NCBI GenBank assembly: GCA_020073365.1
Contig: JAIQFL010000004.1
Location: 1-64,000, forward strand
Length of the DNA: 64,000 nt
DNA from: Terriglobia bacterium
GTDB taxonomy: Bacteria > Acidobacteriota > Terriglobia > Bryobacterales > Bryobacteraceae
Direction: 5' to 3'
Positions 59,648 to 64,000 of the stretch are shown piece by piece. A program made the translations under genes and the position numbers. Positions within the stretch are counted from its first letter, which is position 1. Every line of letters starts with the position of its first letter. The notes beneath the pieces are model-generated. The model ran no database searches. It was not told the origin of the DNA and saw only the letters and a list, made by a program, of their open reading frames with translations.

Positions 59648-59825
59648 TGGATTCTCCCGCTCTTCTTTTCGATCTGAGTGTGCTGTCCCTGTATTCCAGT
59701 ATATAAATACTTCGAGGACCCCAGCTAGGCGTGGCGGCAGTTGGAACAGCCGCCCCCTGGCGATGGCAATTTCGGAGAGGTCACACCCGAATCAATTGGC
59801 GTAGAATCGAGGGTGGAGGTGACCC

Positions 59826-60317
59826 CTGGAACGACGATCCTGGTTTGGAGCCTTCATTGGTGTCCTGGTGCTGGCCATGCTCGGGTACGCCGGCTGGCGG
59901 ACGTTCAGCTATTCGAATGCCGATGAATGCTATGCCTGCAAGCGGCCGATACACGCTCATTCCAAGACCGTGGCAGTCGCGAATGGACACGCACGGCTCT
60001 TCTGCTGTCCCGCCTGCGCTCTATCGCAGCACGAGCAGGCGGGCAAACCAATCCAGGTCACTCAACTGACATCATTCCTAAACGGAAAGGCCCTGGCGCC
60101 TGAAAATGCCTACGTCGTGAGGGGCAGCAGCGTGAATATGTGCGAGAGAACACACGAGCTTATCGAAGACGACAAAAGGTCTGCGGATTTGCGGTATGAC
60201 CGCTGCGCCCCAAGCCTGATCGCTTTCGCCCAGCGGGGCGAAGCCCTGGCGTTCGCGCGCGAGCACGGCGGCGAGGTAGTCGCGTTCAGGGAGGCGGCTG
60301 CCGCATTCGTGAAGTAA
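59826..60317 (+). CDS. NosL/TRASH-like membrane-anchored metal-binding protein (probable CTG start)
   Basis: About 163 residues. A signal anchor (RRSWFGAFIGVLVLAMLGYA) precedes a periplasmic domain with CYACKRPIHAH and FCCPACALSQHEQ, and a NosL-like part NAYVVRGSSVNMCER...CAPSLIAFAQRGEALAFAREHGGEVVAF. NosL proteins are copper-binding lipoproteins or anchors. The frame is open only after a stop at 59820-59822, and no ATG, GTG or TTG occurs before GTG 59868, which would cut the anchor. A CTG at 59826 stands 6 nt after GGAGG and keeps it whole; this start is inferred. It lies beside the CusA-type pump, suggesting copper handling. Confidence 0.7.
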   Translation: MERRSWFGAFIGVLVLAMLGYAGWRTFSYSNADECYACKRPIHAHSKTVAVANGHARLFCCPACALSQHEQAGKPIQVTQLTSFLNGKALAPENAYVVRGSSVNMCERTHELIEDDKRSADLRYDRCAPSLIAFAQRGEALAFAREHGGEVVAFREAAAAFVK

Positions 60318-60358
60318 CTCGGCAACAGCCGCCCTCGGGCTTCGAGACGTCGTGCCGC

Positions 60359-61141
60359 TCATTGCCCGCCTGCCCCTCTGTAGGAATCCAAAATCGTGAG
60401 GCCTTTGGATCGGTTCAACCGCAACCACAGCTTGTTGTACCGGGCCTCTTCCAGCCGCTGCTTGAGCTCAAAATTGAAACCCTTGAGATTCCCATAATGG
60501 GTCTTGGCGCGCTCGAAGGTGGTGATCGTCAAATCGAACGGCCCTGAACTGCTGATGTTCTCGATATCCTCGTACCGCCAGGTTCGCGAATCGGTCTTGC
60601 CCGCAGACGCGTAGACGATCGCGTCCGGGCCAACCTGTAGCACGCCTTCATCTCCGCCAAATCGCAGGAGGTGTTTCACCGGAACCTCCCACAGAACGTT
60701 TGGGAGACGGTCGGGAATCGCCGCCACCAGGCGTTGGTCCAGACGGCCCTTGAGGAGTTGCCAGGCTTCGTCGAAGGTCTTGTCCGAAACCAGGTCGAAC
60801 CGATACTCACGGTCGGCCCCCATCTTCCACTGGTTGTCCTTGTACGTGAGGACCGTCAGGGTTTTGGGAGCGATCTTCAGTTGCTGGATGTCCTGGTAGT
60901 CCCATCGCCACGCGTGCGGATGTTTGGGCTTCTTGCCCTCATAACTCTCTTCGAAGCCGATACCCGCGTCCGTGATCGTCAGCGCGCCCATATTGCCGGC
61001 CTTCCGGACGTTGGGCGGGCGGGAGTGTCCATGCCAGGCGTCATAACGAAGCTCCTGCTGTGCGAGCCCCGCCGGTGCCAGTAGCCCCAGCCCAATTAAG
61101 AGCGCGCCAATTCCTTTTTCAATTCGAAATTCCATTTCCAT
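60359..61141 (-). CDS. Exported protein of unknown function coupled to the RND pump
   Basis: 260 residues with signal peptide (FRIEKGIGALLIGLGLLAPA, cleavage near GLAQ). Features: MGALTITDAGIGFEESYEGK, AWRWDYQDIQQLKIAPKTLT VLTY, and a second similar unit VLQVGPDAIVYASAGKTDSR TWRYEDIENISSSGPFDLTI. This is an internal duplication of a PH/GRAM-like 'W-x-Y-x-D-I-x-x-I' module. The ATG at 61141 lies inside the last 46 nt of the pump gene with ACGAGGT ahead of it, so the two are coupled. Role unknown; perhaps regulatory or accessory to the pump. Confidence 0.7.
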   Translation of the reverse strand: MEMEFRIEKGIGALLIGLGLLAPAGLAQQELRYDAWHGHSRPPNVRKAGNMGALTITDAGIGFEESYEGKKPKHPHAWRWDYQDIQQLKIAPKTLTVLTYKDNQWKMGADREYRFDLVSDKTFDEAWQLLKGRLDQRLVAAIPDRLPNVLWEVPVKHLLRFGGDEGVLQVGPDAIVYASAGKTDSRTWRYEDIENISSSGPFDLTITTFERAKTHYGNLKGFNFELKQRLEEARYNKLWLRLNRSKGLTILDSYRGAGGQ

Positions 61142-64000
61142 ACCTCGTAGATTGCCGGATAGACCACCAGCTCCAGAATGAATGACGTGAAGATTCCACC
61201 GATCATCGGGGCGGCGATGCGCTTCATCACATCGGCTCCCGTCCCGACCGACCACATGATCGGTATCAACCCCATAAACATCGTGGCGACGGTCATGAAC
61301 TTCGGGCGGATTCTTTTCACCGCGCCATGCATGATCGCCTCTTGAAGGTCGCCAAGGCTCCTGAGCTTGCCTTCTGCCTTCGCCTGGTCGTGAGCCAGAT
61401 CCAGGTACAGCATCATGAACACGCCGGTTTCGGCATCCACACCCAGGAGCGCGATCAAACCGACCCACACGCCGATGCTCGTGTTGTAGCCCAGAAACGT
61501 CAGGAACCAGATGGCGCCCACGGCGGAGAACGGAACCGCCAGGATGATGATCATGGTCTTGGTCATGGACTTGGTGTTGATGTACAGCAACATCACGATC
61601 AGAAACATCGTCAGCGGAAGCACCACCGTCAGCTTTTCCCGAACCCGCTGCATGGCCTCGTACTGGCCGCTCCAGGCGAACGAATACCCGGATGGCAGCT
61701 TCACCTGGTCGCGCACCACCTGCTTGGCTTCCTCGACATAGCTGCCGATATCGCGGCCGGCCACGTCGACATACACGTAACCGTTCAGCATGCCGTTCTC
61801 GTCTCGCAGCATCGCGGGACCACTCACAATCTGGATCTCCGCCAGTTGCGCGAGCGGCACCTGGGTCTGGCCGTCCATAGTGGGCACTAGGACGCGGCCC
61901 AATTTGTCGGGATCGCTGCGGTAATCCCGCATGTAGCGTACGTTTACGGGATAGCGCTCGCGGCCCTCGATGGTAGTGGTGACGTTCTCGCCGCCGATGG
62001 CGCTCATGACTACGTCCTGCGCGTCGTCAATGCTCAAGCCGTAGCGCGCCAGCTCGTCGCGATTCCACTTGAAATCGAGGAAGTAGCCGCCACTGGTGCG
62101 TTCCGAGAAGACACTTCGCGTGCCCTGCACCTTGGGCAGCAGCGCCTCGATCTGGGTGCCGAGATCCTCGATCTTCTTGATGTCAGCCCCGTAGATCTTG
62201 ATTCCAACAGGCGTACGGATGCCTGTGGTGAGCATGTCCACGCGCGCCTTGATGGGCATAGTCCACGCGTTCGAAGTGCCGGGGATTTTGAGCGCCAGGT
62301 TCATCTCTTCCACCAATTGATCGGTGGAGATATGGTCCGGCGTGAACCTGCGGAATATGGCCTTCGCCCATTGGGGCGCCCATGAGGAGTACCAGGTGTC
62401 CACCCTCCGCCACTCGGTCTCCGGTTTGAGGACAATCACCGTCTCCATCATCGAGAACGGAGCCGGGTCGGTGGAGGTTTCCGCCCGACCCGCCTTGCCC
62501 AGCACAGTCGACACTTCGGGGAACTGCTTGATGATGCGATCCTGCACCTGCAACAGCCGCTGCGCCTGTGTTTCGGAAATGCCGGGCAGTGTCGAAGGCA
62601 TGTAGAGTAACGAACCCTCATCGAGGGGCGGCATGAATTCGGAGCCCAGCCTCTCGAAGACTGGAACGGTGATTACAACCAGAGCTACGGCCCCGGCGAT
62701 CACGAACCATTTCCAGCGCAGTGCCAGCTCGCATATGGGTGCGTACAACCGGATCAGGATTTTGCTGATCGGGTGCGTCTCTTCCGAATGGATCCTGCCC
62801 ACCAGGACGGCGTTCGTCGCGCGAGCCAGCCAGCGCGGCCGGAACTCATAGTTCTTCATGTGGGTGAACAGCAGCCGCATGGCCGGATCCAGCGTGATCG
62901 CCAGAACCGCCGCAATGATCATCGAAAAAGTCTTGGTATACGCCAGCGGCTTGAACAATCTGCCTTCCTGAGCTTCCAAAGTCAGCACCGGCAGGAAGGC
63001 GACGGCGATCACCAGCAGCGCAAAGAAACTCGGGCCGCCAACTTCTTTGACCGCATCGATCACTACCCGGTGATAATCCTGCTTGCGGCCGGTGCGTTCC
63101 CATTCTTCGAGCTTCTTATGGGTCTGCTCCACCACCACGATGGCCGCGTCCACCATGGCCCCCACCGCGATCGCGATCCCTCCCAGGGACATGATGTTTG
63201 ACGTCAGGCCCATCATCTTCATGGGGATGAATGAAATGATCACGGCCACGGGAATGGTGACGATCGGGATAGTGGCGCTGGGAATGTGCCAGAGGAAGAT
63301 CATGATGACGATGGCCACGATGATCAACTCTTCAGTGAGAGTAGCCTTCAGGTTCTCGATCGAGCGGAGGATCAGTTCGGATCGGTCGTATGCGGTAACA
63401 ACCTTCACCCCCGGAGGAAGTCCGCCCTCAGTGTCTTTGAGCTTCTGCTTGACTCGCTCGATCACCTCCAGGGCGTTCTCCCCCTGGCGCATGATGACAA
63501 TCCCGGCGACGGTCTCACCTGTCCCGTTCCAGTCCGCCACCCCACGGCGGATGTCGGGTCCAAGAGTCACTTCTCCTACATCCGAGATGCGTATCGGGAC
63601 GCCGCTCTGACTCTTCGCCAACACGATCTTGCCGATGTCACTGGTCGATTGCGCGTAGCCGCGGCCGCGCACCATGTACTCGGCGCCGCTGAATTCCACC
63701 AGCCGGCCACCCACGTCATTGTTACCGCTACGCACGGCCGCCACAACCTTGCTGATTGGAATGTTGAACGATTGAAGCTTGTTGGGATCGACGTTGACCT
63801 GGTACTGCCGCACGAATCCGCCCAGTGGCGCCACCTCGGCGACACCGGGAACCGACTTCAGGTAGTAGCGAAGGTACCAGTCCTGATAACTGCGCAGGTC
63901 CGCGAGGCTCTGCTTGCCCGTCGTGTCGATCAGGGCGTACTCAAACACCCATCCAATCCCGGTAGCATCGGGTCCGAGTTCGGTTTTGACACCCTGGGGC
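61096..64000 (-). CDS. CusA/CzcA-type heavy-metal efflux RND pump (5' end outside window)
   Basis: At least 967 residues of an inner-membrane proton-driven pump; the first ~80 residues lie beyond the right edge. Blocks: QDWYLRYYLKSVPGVAEVAP, RRGVADWNGTGETVAGIVIM, helix 4 with the proton-relay Asp in GAMVDAAIVVVEQTHKKLEE, the periplasmic ASTDPAPFSMMETVIVLKPE-like loop, and VGLIALLGVDAETGVFMMLY in helix 10-11. CusA-type pumps export Cu/Ag, CzcA types Co/Zn/Cd; the nearby NosL-like protein favours copper, but this is not proven. Partners CusB and CusC would lie to the right of the window. Confidence 0.93.
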   Translation of the reverse strand, partial: PQGVKTELGPDATGIGWVFEYALIDTTGKQSLADLRSYQDWYLRYYLKSVPGVAEVAPLGGFVRQYQVNVDPNKLQSFNIPISKVVAAVRSGNNDVGGRLVEFSGAEYMVRGRGYAQSTSDIGKIVLAKSQSGVPIRISDVGEVTLGPDIRRGVADWNGTGETVAGIVIMRQGENALEVIERVKQKLKDTEGGLPPGVKVVTAYDRSELILRSIENLKATLTEELIIVAIVIMIFLWHIPSATIPIVTIPVAVIISFIPMKMMGLTSNIMSLGGIAIAVGAMVDAAIVVVEQTHKKLEEWERTGRKQDYHRVVIDAVKEVGGPSFFALLVIAVAFLPVLTLEAQEGRLFKPLAYTKTFSMIIAAVLAITLDPAMRLLFTHMKNYEFRPRWLARATNAVLVGRIHSEETHPISKILIRLYAPICELALRWKWFVIAGAVALVVITVPVFERLGSEFMPPLDEGSLLYMPSTLPGISETQAQRLLQVQDRIIKQFPEVSTVLGKAGRAETSTDPAPFSMMETVIVLKPETEWRRVDTWYSSWAPQWAKAIFRRFTPDHISTDQLVEEMNLALKIPGTSNAWTMPIKARVDMLTTGIRTPVGIKIYGADIKKIEDLGTQIEALLPKVQGTRSVFSERTSGGYFLDFKWNRDELARYGLSIDDAQDVVMSAIGGENVTTTIEGRERYPVNVRYMRDYRSDPDKLGRVLVPTMDGQTQVPLAQLAEIQIVSGPAMLRDENGMLNGYVYVDVAGRDIGSYVEEAKQVVRDQVKLPSGYSFAWSGQYEAMQRVREKLTVVLPLTMFLIVMLLYINTKSMTKTMIIILAVPFSAVGAIWFLTFLGYNTSIGVWVGLIALLGVDAETGVFMMLYLDLAHDQAKAEGKLRSLGDLQEAIMHGAVKRIRPKFMTVATMFMGLIPIMWSVGTGADVMKRIAAPMIGGIFTSFILELVVYPAIYEVWKWNFELKKELARS

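Noticed and set aside
1-64000. tRNA, rRNA, riboswitch or CRISPR sequences
   Set aside because: No cloverleaf with conserved TTCRA loop, no rRNA signature and no regularly spaced repeats with unique spacers were recognised by eye. A covariance-model search would be needed to exclude small RNAs.

Overview
The window looks like chromosomal DNA of a soil acidobacterium close to Solibacter/Bryobacter (Acidobacteriota). This is inferred from family content, not from a marker gene. Typical members are: three PadR regulators beside ABC permeases (two of them acidobacterial MacB-like ADOP permeases), a TIGR03435 secreted protein, a 1301-residue TonB-dependent receptor with an N-terminal carboxypeptidase-regulatory-like domain, many Tat-exported enzymes, and high GC with several families of short palindromic repeats between genes. 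No rRNA, tRNA, CRISPR array or complete insertion sequence was seen.

Layout. 1-0.6 kb: the end of an ISL3-type transposase abutting a 3'-truncated outer-membrane gene. 0.9-5 kb: acetamidase, then PadR plus a full ADOP permease. 5-9.5 kb: a small-protein pair, DUF2089 regulator with a membrane protein, an OprB-like porin, AraC plus VOC protein. 9.5-15.6 kb: TgpA-type transglutaminase, ACT-domain protein, glycogen branching enzyme, adenosine deaminase. 15.6-24.6 kb (minus strand): GH67 alpha-glucuronidase, then from its own promoter a 40-residue exported peptide, the TonB receptor and a TPR membrane protein. 24.8-28.9 kb: PQQ-type sugar dehydrogenase with a seven-heme cytochrome, a small membrane protein ending in a repeat cruciform, a DUF885 lipoprotein. 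29-33 kb: orphan membrane protein, a C-rich paralogous-family gene, signal peptidase I, DUF2905, and PadR with a drastically shortened ADOP permease. 33-35 kb: TypA.

36-41.6 kb is the best-understood operon: a branched-chain leader peptide, an attenuator with a visible antiterminator, then ilvB, ilvN, ilvC and cimA. A divergent threonine-dehydratase-like gene gives a second possible source of 2-oxobutyrate. Palindromic repeats sit at the gene junctions and supply a stop codon (ilvB) or the C-terminal tail (ilvN).

41.6-53.2 kb: cytochrome c, VIT1-type transporter, HugZ-like protein, HNH protein, a GH28-CE8 pectinase fusion with an operator-like palindrome at its promoter, Hsp70-like protein, DUF362, TIGR03435, and a coupled aldo/keto reductase and lipoprotein-like pair. 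53.3-57.2 kb: an apparent higB-higA fusion remnant, then PadR, a membrane protein, an ABC ATPase and a large permease. 57.2-64 kb: Tat-exported GH51 arabinofuranosidase, a frameshifted ribbon-helix-helix antitoxin, small exported proteins, a NosL-like metal protein and a CusA/CzcA-type RND pump running off the end.

Together the GH67, GH51, GH28-CE8, TonB receptor, porin and PQQ dehydrogenase genes suggest an aerobic degrader of plant hemicellulose and pectin. The most promising items are the BCAA attenuator, the small exported peptide in front of the TonB receptor, the in-frame mini-permease, the repeats that rewrite gene ends, and the probable leaderless promoters of regulator genes.
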